The notes under the pieces: generated by a model | Databases searched by the model: none | Told to the model about the DNA's origin: nothing | The model's input: the letters and a program-made list of their open reading frames with translations, nothing else | Assembly (NCBI GenBank): GCA_947568835.1 | Contig: OX387604.1 | Span: 11,251,076-11,315,075, forward strand | Direction of reading: 5' to 3' | DNA from: Protonemura montana | Taxonomy: Eukaryota > Arthropoda > Insecta > Plecoptera > Nemouridae | Length of the DNA stretch: 64,000 nt | Part shown: positions 1 through 11,106 of the stretch, piece by piece | How positions within the stretch are numbered: the stretch's first letter is position 1 | How the letters are laid out: each line of letters starts with the position of its first letter | Translations under genes and position numbers: made by a program

Positions 1-138
1 GAACCAGATTATCGACTTTTCATTTTCGGAAAGATAGATTTGAGCCAAAAACCTTATACCTAGAGTAAATCTTAACAGGCATTAAGTTTCATTTTCAATG
101 CACATTAACCTAAGCTTAAGCCAATAATCATCTTCCAG

Positions 139-1638
139 ATCGTGAACGGCCATGTGGTGACGGTGAATGAAACTACATACAAGAACGAAGATGCAGATTC
201 AAGCTCTGTTGTTAGAGTTTTAGTTCAGGAAGTAAGACCTACTGATAGCGATCAGGAGTTACTTAATTCCCCTACATACGCCAGCAGGGATTACACCACC
301 AAGAACGGGGATCCTCAGGTGGGTACCACAGAGGTGGGTTCTTTTAAGTAACGAAACAGAACGTAACCAGTTTGTCGACCAAAAATATAAAAGTAAACCA
401 AGCAGCTTTATTCAACAAATGAAACTTAATGTTGTTAATTAGTTGGCATGCCTTGTTATTTTTATAAATGAGTATTAATTTGGAGTGTAACAAGATACAA
501 CACATTTTAAAATATTTAATTATCTACCTGAGATATGGTATGTTTGAGTCAAAATGATTTTAATCTATGATGTGCATGGTCTGAATTTTGATGACTTGAA
601 AATAAAAAGTTTTTCAAAGGCATCATGGTTGTTTACATTTGAATGTTTTGCTTTTTGGTGCTGGTGTCACGTTAAATAATACATGCTAAATTAATGTGCT
701 TGCTGTGTACCTAGTTATAGCTTTGCTTTTTTTGTGGTCATTTGGGCTGTGTTTATGTTTGCTTACTTAAATTTTGAAAGTTTAATTCTGATCTACTTTT
801 AGAATCGCCGTAGAAAATTGCTCTGGAGCATTCATAGAATGCACATTTTAGGAACCTAGACGGATAGAAAGTTTAATTCTTTTGAAATCAATCAATTCAC
901 TGTTTTAACTGTATTTGTTTTTCTTAGACATAAATGAGCCCCATGTAGTAGTCATAGACCCTTTTTATAAGATCTCAACACTCAAAACAATAGAGAAATA
1001 ATTCACAGAAATAAAATAAATGCATTCACGCAGGACAACAAAACTCCAATACTAAAAGTAATATGAGACCAGCAAATTAAAATGGCAGCCATGGCATATG
1101 ACTCAAATGCATGCTGTAAAATGAGCCAGAAACAATGGTTCCAGATTTACCCTAGCAAATAAATCAGAGTATGACTAACTTTAATCCCTACTCAGTGGAA
1201 GAAATAACTGCGGGATATGGAAATAGTCTGGATCATGGTGTGTGCTTAAAGAGAATAGCTCTATTCTTTTAGTTGTGCTCTTATGTGTTTCCTTTTCTCT
1301 GCCCATCTTTCTCCCTATAGACCGAAGACCTAGACATCAATCAAAATTATCGAAGTGGAAGCGAGAAGTTCAAGAGACAGGGGCACCGACAACGAGCATA
1401 CATAGATTCACGGGTTTTAGATTCCGTCGACAACTCTGTAGATGTGTTCAAACCGTCCCACCCTGCTGACTTAGCTAGCGACACCCGTGTCAATGATCTG
1501 ATGCGTGACCGCACAAAAGGAGGACTCGTGATGATCGACCCAGACGCAGAATTAATCGAAGTCGAAAATGGTAATGTTAGACGATATAGCCCATCTCGGC
1601 ATTTCTACAACCAACAACGTCAACAACCTATTTTTTAA
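139..1638 (+). CDS. Icarapin-like protein, last two coding exons (5' partial)
   Basis: Two coding exons are visible. Exon 139-318 follows a cag acceptor (ends at 138) and stops at a CAG/gtgggt donor. Exon 1321-1638 follows a pyrimidine-rich tag acceptor and ends in TAA at 1636-1638. Both junctions are phase 0, giving 59 plus 105 residues. The first exon reads I-V-N-G-H-V-V-T-V-N-E-T-T-Y followed by acidic residues and V-R-V-L-V-Q-E-V-R-P. This closely resembles the conserved segment of icarapin (honeybee venom allergen Api m 10 and insect relatives: GHVVT-NETTY and a later VRP). Icarapins are secreted proteins of unknown biochemical role; the signal peptide must lie upstream of this window. 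The second exon is polar, rich in Arg, Asp and Gln, with an Arg/Gln-rich tail ending QQRQQPIF. Assigning it to the same gene rests on matching splice phase and continuous frame, not on recognised homology. In-frame readthrough of the first donor would add 11 codons before a stop. Confidence 0.82.
319..1320 (+). other. Intron of the icarapin-like gene
   Basis: Phase-0 GT-AG intron of 1,002 bp. It starts gtgggt and ends in a T/C-rich tract followed by ctatag. It is AT-rich with no internal open frame of note. A 75-residue open frame at 1242-1469 straddles the 3' splice site in another frame and is a shadow. Positions 1-138 are the 3' end of the preceding intron, also ending in a pyrimidine-containing acceptor (tcttccag). 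Confidence 0.75.
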
Positions 1639-3169
1639 CTGAGAAGATATGTTACACTTGATACAAACTGCCAAAGATATATTCCTTATCTTGATATGCC
1701 ATGACAAAATAGTTTGCCTAGGAGGTACTGTTTTCTGCAACTGTACTGATTTTAGCGAGTACATGTTTTACTTTCTGAAAATAGAGTATGTAGATATTAT
1801 ATTAACTTCTAAGTGGTACTATTTGTATGTGAGATAAGACCATAGGTTACCAATTGGATTAAAAAAATGTCTCTTGCAAATTGTAGTTGTTATGAGAACA
1901 ATACGTTATGTGAGGCAAATGGTAAGACACTATCAAAGAAATTATTGACAGCAGACTGATCTTGATTCAATGTTTTGTATCCTTCAGATTTGATTGAGCT
2001 GCTCCTAATTCACTAGTTTGCTAGTGAAAGTAGTTCTTTTAGCTGTGATACATTGGAAATACACACTTAGGTTTCAAAAGATTATGGTTGATTCAAACAA
2101 TATCCACTGAATTATTAAGATCCTTGCCATTTTTTCAAAAGAAACTTGTACCTAACAACTTGGGTTTATTTCTCTGCAAGACATCATTCTGTTAGATTTT
2201 ACTACACACAGGAGAAAAGAGGAAATACATCAGTTTCAGGCAACATAAATAGGCCCTCAATCCAAGTGCTGCCAATGTCTGGTTTCTTTTAACGTAGAGT
2301 ATAAGGTAAATGTTTTTGTAACATTTTAACAACTGAATCACTTGGTACTAGATACTGACTAAGTAATATTGTCAAGTTGACCGTTTAGTACGATGTAATG
2401 TGAGGTCACAAATAAATGTAATTTATTATTTTGTTTATGCAATAAACTAACTCAGGTAAATAACAGTTTCCAAATGTTTTCTTATTAATTGTGGGTCGGT
2501 AGGTACTTCCAAGATTTAAATGTTCTGTTTCGATGTAACGAATATATTCAGACAATAGTTGATGGTTGTTAACCGACAATGCCAACAAAGGGATATGAAG
2601 TTTTTCTAATATCCAATTATTACCAGTTTACAAGATTTAGTTACTCTATCAGCAACCATAAAGTTATTTTCAAGTGGAATTTTACATCTGCAGCTAACCC
2701 ACAAGCAGATGTGATTCCCTTGGTTAATGTCAGATTGAAGCTGTTAGTATTAAAGTAGTGGAATATATATATTACTATGTTGCCTGTTTGTTTTTATATT
2801 GACAATACAATTCGAGTAGATTCTTTGAACGTCTTTAGAGCACAATGCAGTATGCCACTAGAAACTATCGGCGTCAATATTGACTCCAAGAAGGTAGTAG
2901 GGAGCGAATGTTTTTAGAAATATTGGTAGATCATTTTTTCAGTGCTGAGCATATTTTGTTGTAAGTTGTTGTTATTACTTAGTCTAGCATTGAATTAGAA
3001 CAAGCCTTAGTAGTGCGACTACAGTCTAGCCTAGGTTCGCTGGTTAGTCGAGACTTTTTGTTAGATTGTCTTGAGAACGCTTATTTTACGTTGCAATACA
3101 AAGCTAGAATCCAGGCTAATTTGTAATTTAGTTGATTAATGACTATTTTCAAAGGTTTTTAAAGTCTTA
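1639..3169. other. Icarapin-like 3' UTR and intergenic stretch
   Basis: AT-rich, no credible coding frame on either strand. Canonical AATAAA hexamers occur at 2411-2416 and 2441-2446 in the gene's sense and are plausible polyadenylation signals, which would make the 3' UTR about 0.8 kb. The site actually used cannot be seen from sequence alone. Confidence 0.45.
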
Positions 3170-3241
3170 ATGGCTACATCTAGTCAGCCAAAGAAAGATG
3201 AAAAGGATTATAGACATCCTGAGCACTGTTCCTTTGCTGAG
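3170..3241 (+). CDS. Candidate orphan first coding exon (24 codons)
   Basis: An ATG at 3170 opens 24 codons (MATSSQPKKDEKDYRHPEHC, then S-F-A-E) and runs straight into a good donor, GAG/gtaggt, at 3242. The peptide is hydrophilic and starts like a cytosolic or nuclear protein (Met-Ala-Thr-Ser-Ser, Lys/Asp/Glu-rich). No continuation could be found nearby. RpL9 begins only about 530 bp downstream on the same strand, so RpL9 would have to lie inside this gene's first intron, or this is a noncoding or relic exon. I do not recognise the peptide. Support is an open frame plus a donor only, so confidence is modest. Confidence 0.3.
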
Positions 3242-3767
3242 GTAGGTTGAATTTAGTTAGGTTACTGAGTGAGTAAGAAATTTTGATTTCATACCTTCGT
3301 GCGAACTTCCCGACGACATTCTATCACTAATTGACTTATTAAGTTCAGTTTACAACACGTTATAATCACTTCAAGCAAGCAATTTCGACAATAAAAGAAA
3401 AATTATCCACCAGTACCATGCGAGTACGATGAAGCAAGTAACGGCAAGTGAAATTCGTACTCTCCCGGCCTTCTAAGTTTAGCGCTGGCACCGCCTGCGG
3501 TAGTACGTTCTTGCAGTCTTTTTCAAACATCGGCTGTTGTCGGCAACAAGTCGGAAGTGTTCGGAACCATCTGAGACGTCATTGGCTGACTTCTTCAAAT
3601 TGAGCCTTTCCGGCTAATGTTGCCACAAGTGACAAGAGAGGAGAAGAATCCTTTGGATTTTAATCCTTGATCATCGGCCTTTGTGCCTTTCCATATCAGG
3701 TTATTTTTATTGTGGAAATATTAAAAGATATTTTCACTTTACGTTTGTTCGACTTTAACAATTTAAA
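3242..3767 (+). promoter_or_regulatory. RpL9 upstream region and 5' UTR
   Basis: The stretch 3460-3620 is locally richer in G+C and CpG than its surroundings. Two pyrimidine tracts, CCTTTC at 3605-3610 and CCTTTCC at 3686-3692, resemble the pyrimidine-rich (TOP-type) start sites typical of ribosomal protein genes. The actual transcription start cannot be fixed by eye. No TATA box is evident, as is usual for this gene class. A noncoding first exon is possible. Confidence 0.4.
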
Positions 3768-6202
3768 ATGAAGCAGATCGTCACTAATCAAACGGTGAAA
3801 ATCCCGGAGGGTTTGACGGTTACCGTCAAGGCCCGAATCGTAAAAGTCAAAGGCCCCCGTGGATCTTTGATGAGATCATTTAAACATCTTGCGATTGACA
3901 TTCACGTAAGTTAACATTCTGTCCATCATTACAATTCCATGTGCAGTCGGTGGTGGTAAACTGTGCTTCCCCCATTCACAAGTTCAGTTTAGACGTTTGA
4001 GGTTAGGGCTCACCGTGCCACACAGCAGCGTGGTGCAATGGTTATATTAATTTGTATTGAATATCTATTCGAAAAAAAATGCACAACGTTGCTATAGCCC
4101 TCAGCATTTAGGTTGTATGGTAATCCATTGGGGTTCCCTGCGATCGAGGTGGAGTGTAAACTAGAGTTACGAATGTCCATGTGCTCTATATATTGGTACA
4201 ATCTGTTGCTGAATGTGCTTGTGGAGTGCGTTATCTTTCATTGGATCTGTATCCTGATTGTATATGATTATTTTTTCAGATGGTAGGGAAGAACCAACTA
4301 AGGGTTGAAAAATGGTTTGGAACGAAGAAAGAATTAGCTGCCGTTCGAACTGTCTGCTCCCATATTGAAAACATGATCAAAGGAGTTACCAAGGTACGCA
4401 AAGAAAGATGATTAGTTAGGAGTAGAACTAACTTCTAAATACCACTCTTGATATAATTCACTGACACAGTATTCATTTGCATTTTGAACTGTGTGGGACC
4501 TATAACAAGATCGGATGTTTTGTGCGTTGTAGTGTCAGACATAGATAAATAGTTATGCTTTAATAACTTCCCCTTTTGTCAACAACTAGATACATTTCAC
4601 ATATTGCAATAGCACTATATCAATCATCTCTGTTGATAATCTATGCACATATCACACATGGATTCTGGTATAGAATTTATAATGCTCTCCATAGTGCCAT
4701 CGTTGGAAATAAGAAAACATGAGCAAGCAGTCGAAATGTGTTTACTGTTTGGCTAATCGGAACTTAAGATCTTAATAGTTAAGAAAGAAGTCATTATTTC
4801 TATATGCAGCCAACTTCACATATTTCAAGCAGAACTAGATCTGAAATTCTACAGGCTAACACTAAAAAGAATCATTGTTTCTAGGAAGTTTATATGGTAT
4901 CTAGGCTGGACAAGTTATGATTTGTCTTAATTTAGGAATAAATGGTAACCGAAAGGTTATAGCAGCCGCTTTCTTTGGAAGTCCCTTGCAGAAAGTGAAA
5001 AGCACCTACCTGTGTGTGTATATGTTATTGGTGCCAGTACTTACAACCTAACTAGCCTTGCATTGGTACCAGGAATGATTATGCTGTTGTGATCAAACTA
5101 CAGTGGTGTAGTTGGTGTGATTGTGTAGCGGATTAATTGAAAATGAGCAAATAATTTACAAAATTGATGAAACTTCTGTTAACTCCTGTTTCATATTTTG
5201 CTACTGGAATCCTTCCAAAAACCAACAAAATTTCTGTTGTGCTTTTGTATTTAATGGTCCCTTGATAAATGCACAGAATAAATGTACATTCAGATTTTTC
5301 TGGAATAGTTAGCAAAACATGAAGCGGAAGCAATTTTAAACTCCATCCTAACCCAAGATATTTTGGTTGTGGGACCTAGTTTTTCTGATTTGACAAAATC
5401 TCTACTTAACCAATGTAAGCTTTGAGGCTTTCCGCAGACAGCTATAATGCCATTTCTAAATCCTGAAATGTCAAAAGAGTTCCCATAACTAAATGTTTGC
5501 TGTAATACTATGTGTTTACGTGCTACGTGTTGCTACATCTAGGGTTTTTAATTCTCATTTTCTGTACAACTAAGCACCACCTAATAATCACATTTTTTAA
5601 ATCATTCCCCATTATGGGTTATGCTCACTACTGCCGGCATCAAATATCAACAGTAGCGAAACTGCCCTCTCGGAGCACGACTAATTAAGACAAGTGGGGG
5701 CCTAGATGACCACAATTAAACCTTACAGAATTATGTTGCTCCGATTATGCATTAGGTCTCCTAGCCCTGAATCCTGGGTATGCATCTGCCTGCCAGGGTT
5801 TTCGTCCACCGTCCAATACCTTATTTTGTGTGTTAATTGTATCTTGATGCGAGTCTTAATTGCATCTGATGTTTTTTGCAGGGTTTCTTGTACAAGATGC
5901 GTGCCGTCTATGCCCATTTCCCCATCAACTGTGTAACGTCCGAAAACAACACTGTCATCGAGATCAGGAACTTCCTCGGAGAGAAATACATTCGCCGCGT
6001 GAAAATGTCTCCTGGGGTCACAGTCGCCAACTCTCCCAAGCAGAAGGATGAGCTAATCCTGGAGGGAAACAACATTGAGTCGGTTTCGTGTTCAGCCGCG
6101 CTAATCCAGCAGTCAACTAGCGTGAAAAACAAAGATATTCGAAAGTTTCTCGATGGGTTATACGTTTCAGAAAAGACTACCGTCGTACAGAACAACGAAT
6201 AA
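3768..6202 (+). CDS. RpL9: Ribosomal protein L9 (uL6), complete, three coding exons
   Basis: Coding exons are 3768-3905, 4280-4393 and 5882-6202 (TAA at the end). All introns are phase 0 with gtaagt/ttttttcag and gtacgc/gttttttgcag splice sites. The joined product is 190 residues (46+38+106), close to the usual roughly 190-192 for animal L9. It is a structural protein of the 60S ribosomal subunit near the GTPase centre, with two repeated uL6 domains. Visible family hallmarks are the N-terminal [82 protein letters not shown] and [14 protein letters not shown]. The start is the first ATG, preceded by AAAA, and matches the family N terminus. The frame is unbroken, so this is a live gene rather than a processed pseudogene. 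Confidence 0.97.
3906..4279 (+). other. RpL9 intron 1
   Basis: 374 bp, gtaagt to a long T tract and cag. Ribosomal protein introns often host snoRNAs. I looked for C/D boxes and saw no convincing C box, D box and terminal stem combination. Confidence 0.9.
4394..5881 (+). other. RpL9 intron 2
   Basis: 1,488 bp, gtacgc to gttttttgcag. AT-rich and without a coding frame. A box-C-like ttgatga at about 5164 has no box D within snoRNA distance, so no snoRNA is called. The 5600-5830 part is somewhat less AT-rich, with no repeat I recognise. Confidence 0.88.
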
Positions 6203-6329
6203 GCCAATGCATCTTTCCTCTTAACTCAACAAGACTTATAATGCATTCCATTTTCTTGGTGAAAAATTCCATGCCTCAATAAGACTTCTTCAATACATTT
6301 TTTTGTTGTTTTCCCAGAGTTATTTTTTG

Positions 6330-6335
6330 ATTAAA
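6330..6335 (+). terminator. Candidate RpL9 polyadenylation signal (ATTAAA)
   Basis: An ATTAAA hexamer lies about 130 bp past the RpL9 stop, followed within 10-20 bases by a T/G-rich stretch. This is the commonest variant of AATAAA and sits at a distance normal for a short ribosomal-protein 3' UTR. Confidence 0.5.
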
Positions 6336-6360
6336 TATATCTTGTTTTCCGGTTCCCATT

Positions 6361-6790
6361 TTTGACTTGCTTTGCTTGCTGTACCCATTGGTGGAGAGCC
6401 GGGACGCTTTGACAGAGATACCGGCTGCCCAGGCATCACCATTGCTTGTCCAGAAGAGTTGTAAAATTTATTCTTGACTGGCCGTGCACGCTGCACGCAT
6501 TAGTGGAGAGCCGGGGCGCTTTGACCGGCCATCCACGCATTATCATTGCTTGTCCAGATAAGTTTTGCCAATGATTCTCTGAATTTTTTAATACCTTATT
6601 GGTTTTTCCTGCGTTTTCAAATTGCGTTGCTTGTCAGATTAGTTCTTCTGAATGGTTCATTCCAATTTTTCTATGCCATATGCCTATATATATTTTATTG
6701 AATAAACTATTTCAGCTTTCCCGGCATTAATTTCAGCTTGCATTGCTTGTCAGATTAATTTTTTGTCGAGACATTTTCATTCAGCATTTT
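6361..6790 (+). repeat. Degenerate roughly 100-bp-period repeat downstream of RpL9
   Basis: The motif attgcttgtc (or ttgcttgtc) recurs at 6441, 6545, 6627 and 6742, usually followed by cagat or cagaa, with a weaker copy near 6370. The first two units also share GTGGAGAGCCGGG-CGCTTTGA at about 6391 and 6503. Spacing is roughly 80-115 bp. The unit has no coding frame. It looks like an old local tandem duplication. Confidence 0.6.
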
Positions 6791-7660
6791 TTTTTGGGTT
6801 ATTACTTGTTATATTGTCTAATGGAAATTTGCGCCGGCATATTTGTTGACTGCTATACCTACTAGGCTTGATAAATCTTATTTTTTATATCTCTTTCATT
6901 GCTAATTTGCGTTTTTTTTCTTTTGCCTTAATTCACATGAATAATTCTTGATGTCTGTGCATATTTTTCGAGTTTTTACTCTGTAAAGTGCACATCATTT
7001 TGATAAATTCGATAAATACACGTCATTATTTATCATTTTGTGAAATTATTTCGGAATCTTATACCTATTTGGAATGTATTATTAACGTTTGTTAAAAATT
7101 GGTGCGGTTGTGTAATAAATGGTGAAGAGATCACGGTTTTGATATGCTTGTATGAATCTAGTGTCTAGTCGGCCACAGAAGTTGTCATTTCGGTGACCTT
7201 AGTCCTGAGCTTAGGGAATTATGCAACCTCTGGGTTGATTATAACTAAAAACTCCCAAATTTGCCTTCAATTGAAGGTTGTTGATTCTGTTAGTCGTAAG
7301 AGGAAGGAGTGGAGTTATGGAACTCAACGAAAGAAGCGAAGCAATGGTGGAAGGTTGCGATAGTAATATTTTTATCTTACGGCAGCCACCACCATCACTT
7401 CCCTTGTCTGGGTAAGTTTGGCAACTCTATTTTTGTCTTCTCCCTGTCCAGCTTTTTGTCAAATTTCACCCTATGTAATTCTGGAAGAGATGCCCTAGAA
7501 CTATTTAAGATGATATCTTAAAAGTAATTAAAAGGGTGGAAGTTAAAGTACGGGGTGGAGGGCAAATTCTAGAAAACAGCTTTCACAAGATATTTTTCCA
7601 GTACACTCAAATACTTCCTATGACTACGACTCTAGTCCTCGATGACAGCTGGAAGGATTG
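6791..7660. other. Gene-free AT-rich stretch
   Basis: No coding exon, RNA gene or repeat is supported here. The only open frame of note (7309-7521) has no recognisable domain. Confidence 0.5.
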
Positions 7661-7760
7661 TTTTTTTTTTATTATTAGGAACACTTAAAACCTCTCAAAA
7701 ATTAATGCCCAAATGGGGAATCGAACCTCGATCTCCACCCGTTGCGGTTATTAAATCAGA
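7660..7760 (-). repeat. tRNA-derived SINE fragment, minus orientation
   Basis: Read on the minus strand it contains GGGTGGAGATCGAGGTTCGA, ending in a near-perfect Pol III B box (GGTTCGATTCC). This is followed by the same tail as the copy at 7909-8041 (TTTGGGCAT-AATTTTTGAGAGG, then an AAT/A-rich end). The A-box half is diverged or missing, so this is a 5'-damaged copy. Confidence 0.7.
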
Positions 7761-7898
7761 TTTACCACATTTAAAACGCATCCAACGTCAAATTGGATTT
7801 ACTGGAGATTGAATGGTTGCGACGTTGTTTAGCGTCACTAGAATTAGAGTGAGTATTCACAGCGTCATGGTTTTACTCCTTTTAGATCCGTCATTCTT

Positions 7899-8051
7899 AT
7901 CAAATACCTACTCTAAAATCCTCTCAAAAATGACATGTCCAAGTAACTCAATTTGTTAGAGCAACACCCGCGGCGGGTGGAGATTGGGGTTCGATGCAAT
8001 GTTTGGGCATCAATTTTTGAGAGGTTATTAGTATTCTAATAATCAAATACC
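7899..8051 (+). repeat. Short tRNA-derived SINE with terminal inverted repeats and 10-bp target duplication
   Basis: The element spans about 7909-8041 (133 bp). It is flanked by the exact direct repeat atcaaatacc at 7899-7908 and 8042-8051. Inside is a tRNA-like core: an A-box-like taactcaatttgttagagca, a CACCC/GGGTG anticodon-like stem, and the B-box-like GGTTCGATGC. The acceptor-stem strands GTCCAAG and TTTGGGC can pair. Outside the core, cctctcaaaaatgacatg and, on the other side, the inverse of cctctcaaaaattgatgc form imperfect terminal inverted repeats. It encodes no protein and would depend on a LINE for movement. Confidence 0.75.
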
Positions 8052-10460
8052 CTGCGCAATACAAGCGTTCTTAATTTAAATCAGATTTAATACAGCTTGA
8101 AGGATGCTCAAGGAGAAGAGGTGCATACCTTGGCTCGTGTATGTAACCTAACCTGGCACTGAACCTGAATCCTAAGTTGTATACTTGCATGAAATGATTT
8201 AAACAAATAAATTGGCATGTGTGCCCTGCCTCGGTGATGTAGTTTGCCTGAATAATTATATCGTGGCTGGGTGGTGACATCAGGGCATGGACAAATAGCT
8301 CTTCTTAAGTAGCCGATTTGCCATGTAATATTATAACTTTTGAATGCAGCCAAATTGCCAATGCATTTCAGTCACTACATTTTCAGTAGTGAAAATGTTC
8401 AAAAGACAACCAACTAGGCACAATCTTTACCCACTGAAGGAGACAAAATCGTTCCTTCAGTTGTTATAAAATAAAACTATCTTTCAAGTTACTAAAATCT
8501 ATATTTTTAGAGCACAACTAGAAATCTAAGGAAGATTTCTAGATGACGTTGATGCATGCACATTCAAGTTTATGTCACTGGGGACCATCTAGTTGTGAAT
8601 TTAAAACACGGAACATGAAGGTATCTGCAAAAACATTATTGTCACAAATCGTAATAATTGGAAAGTACAGAACGTTTTCAAAACAAAGTGTCTCGGTTTG
8701 GCCTGAGTGTACTTCCTGGAAAAAATTTGAACGCCAAAAATAAGCAACATCTTCCAAATTTTTCACAATTCTAGTTTGAGATTGTTTTTAGATTGGGCTA
8801 GGTCTTTCAGATGACTGGAATTTTGGCTGACCATTTTCATGTCAGCAATGATGCTAAGCTATCAGTTCAAAACAGAAAACACGAATACGGAGAACTATTG
8901 GAAAACATTACAAAATTGTAGTAGTAATTTTAAAATTTCATCACAATTGACCACAGGTGGCTTGACATATGTCAGTATCCTTGACTGAGCTTTAAACCAG
9001 ACTTCACTTATCATTCAATCATGCAGTAATGATTTAATTCCTTTTTGAAAGTTAGTGCTAAGGCTAGGAGCGAGTGTTTACGCGCAAATCTCAAAAACAA
9101 AAGTCTTAGCTACGTAAGTAGTATGACAAAGTTGAAGAATGGTTCAAGTGCTGAAAAGGTAAACATATATTTACAGCGCAATAAATTAAGGCGTTCCATC
9201 GTTTACGTTCATGATGGGCGTAGCAAGCGAAGCAAAATCTTAAATTTTCACCCCCAAACGAAGCACTTAGTGTCTTTTTTATTTCTGCCTGTGTGTTAGG
9301 TACCGCTTTACCAGAATATTAAGGAATTTTAAGGGGAAAATTTTGTGTTCTCATTTTAAGTTGTGTTGAACTGGCCATTTTATGTGGTCTTGCTTACTTA
9401 GTCTTGATAAAAATTGTCGCAAGCTTTGTCAACAATGAAAAGTGACTGAGACCCAGATATGGTAGACCTAGTATGTGAAACTTTGACAATGCGGTCTGAG
9501 AGTCTTCAGTGACCCTTCTTTATTGTTTACTACCATTATAGGTTGTAGGTGTTGCAGACAATGAAGGTAGACAGGTGTTTTATAGAAACATAATCAATTT
9601 TTATCAGAAATTAAAAATTAAATTAATGTCAATATTAACATTACAAAACAAACCTTTTACCAAACTATTACTATGGGTTTCTACATAATTTCTCTATTGT
9701 ATAGAATGGATTTAATAGAAGCTATGATGTTGCCATCTTTGAGCTAGCCTGGTTGATAACGAGAGTGGGACTGTTAATAAGCTGTGTAGCAGAGGACACC
9801 TAAACAAATTTGCAGAAAATAAAGTCATTGAGACCAAGAAATGGGAAATACTAAGACCAAGTTGTATCGTTTTAATTACAATATGTTCTTAGACCCCCGA
9901 CATTTTTCAGAAAAATCTGTCAATTTTCTAAACGCTCTAAATCCAAAAGTTCTTAGTACTTGCTCACCTAACTTTACTAGTAGGTAAGTTAACCTTACTA
10001 AAGTTAAGCATATCTGAAGCTTAGGTATCCAAATACTTCTTTTTGAAATATGTTTATTTATTTGCTTTTTTTTTATGTTAAGAGAATGTGTCAGTTAAAT
10101 ATTTATATTTTAGTTCCCAAAATGTAGATTTCATCAAATCAGTTTGTATTGAAATTTTGCAATTTATTCTTCTACAATTTGTTGATTCTCGTTCGATTTG
10201 TTCGATTAATTCGATTTGTTTGCTCCTTCCTCTCCTTTTAACGTTTAATTTGCGCTCATATGCTACACAACTAAATTGTGTTCTCAAAGCTGTACAAGTA
10301 ATTACGGAAAATTGAAGACTATGCGACATTTAAAACTTTATTGAAATGCATGGTACTTTTGGGTGGCCTTGGACTATGTGGTTATAGGGCAAACACTTTA
10401 AACAAAGCTAAGCTCAAAAATTTGAGGCACATTAGAAGCCCAAGGTGCAACTAAACCGGG
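8052..10460. other. Gene-free stretch with small hairpin
   Basis: No supported gene. A perfect 9-bp stem with a 4-base loop sits at 8377-8398 (ACATTTTCA gtag TGAAAATGT). Short open frames at 8543-8743, 9045-9299 and the mirror pair at 10078-10329 show no domain and are treated as chance. Confidence 0.5.
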
Positions 10461-10469
10461 GATTCACTT

Positions 10470-11085
10470 TGTATGTTTAAGCAATCTTTCTACCTCAGTC
10501 AATTGCACCCTACTTAATGGCCATATTATCCCCACGACCCTCTCAACCAAATTCCTCGGCGTACACATAACACCCACCCTAGACTGGTCGCTCCACATCC
10601 CAAAATCCCTCTCTAAAATTAAAAGCACCTGTTTCTTGCTTCGCCGTCTCAACGTATAGTCAACCTCCACACCCTTAAACTAGTTCATCACGCTCACCTC
10701 CACTCCCACCTCTCATATGGCATCCTTCTGGGGCACTTCCCCACAGGCTAAAAGAATCTTCACTGCCCAGAAACAAGCAGTCTGCATTATAGCAGGAATA
10801 TCCCGCCGAAAGACCTGCAAGCCCCACTTCACCACCCACCGAATCCTAACCCTCACCTGCACCCTCATCCAAACAACTAGCACCCTTGTCCAAACTCATC
10901 CCCACCTCTTCCCCCTCAACTCCTCTATCCACACCCATGAAACCAGAAGCAGAAAAAAAATTTGCACCATCCCACACCTTACCACACTCTTCACACCCAG
11001 TTTCCCCCACATCTGTGAAAAAATATACAACCACCTCACGACCCATATCAAAGATTCCTCCAAACGTAGCTTCTTCGATTAAAAC
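10470..11085 (+). pseudogene. LINE reverse-transcriptase C-terminal fragment, inactivated
   Basis: The plus strand reads through LNGHIIPTT, KFLGVHITPTLDWSLHI and KIKSTCFLLRRLNV, then two in-frame stops near 10660-10685. It continues SHMASFWGTSPQAKRIFTAQ and a downstream basic tail to TAA at 11080-11082. The order FLGV-I---L-W--HI, then K----CFLLRRL, then (Y/S)G-L-WG and I---QK-A-R-I-G is the conserved end of CR1/jockey-type reverse transcriptases. The catalytic domain and endonuclease are absent. Coding-strand composition is strikingly C-rich, unlike the other two LINE fragments in the window, so this is a different family. It is 5' truncated and dead. Confidence 0.8.
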
Positions 11086-11106
11086 CTTCGAACCTTTTTT
11101 TGTTCA

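Noticed and set aside
1552-1764. Minus-strand open frame over the icarapin-like terminal exon
   Set aside because: Antisense shadow of a well-supported plus-strand exon.
2885-2910. let-7-like string (gaaggtagtagggag)
   Set aside because: Seed does not match let-7 (gaggtag) and no hairpin precursor is visible.
5155-5400. Box C/D snoRNA in RpL9 intron 2
   Set aside because: C-box-like ttgatga has a mismatch and no CTGA at snoRNA distance, and no terminal stem.
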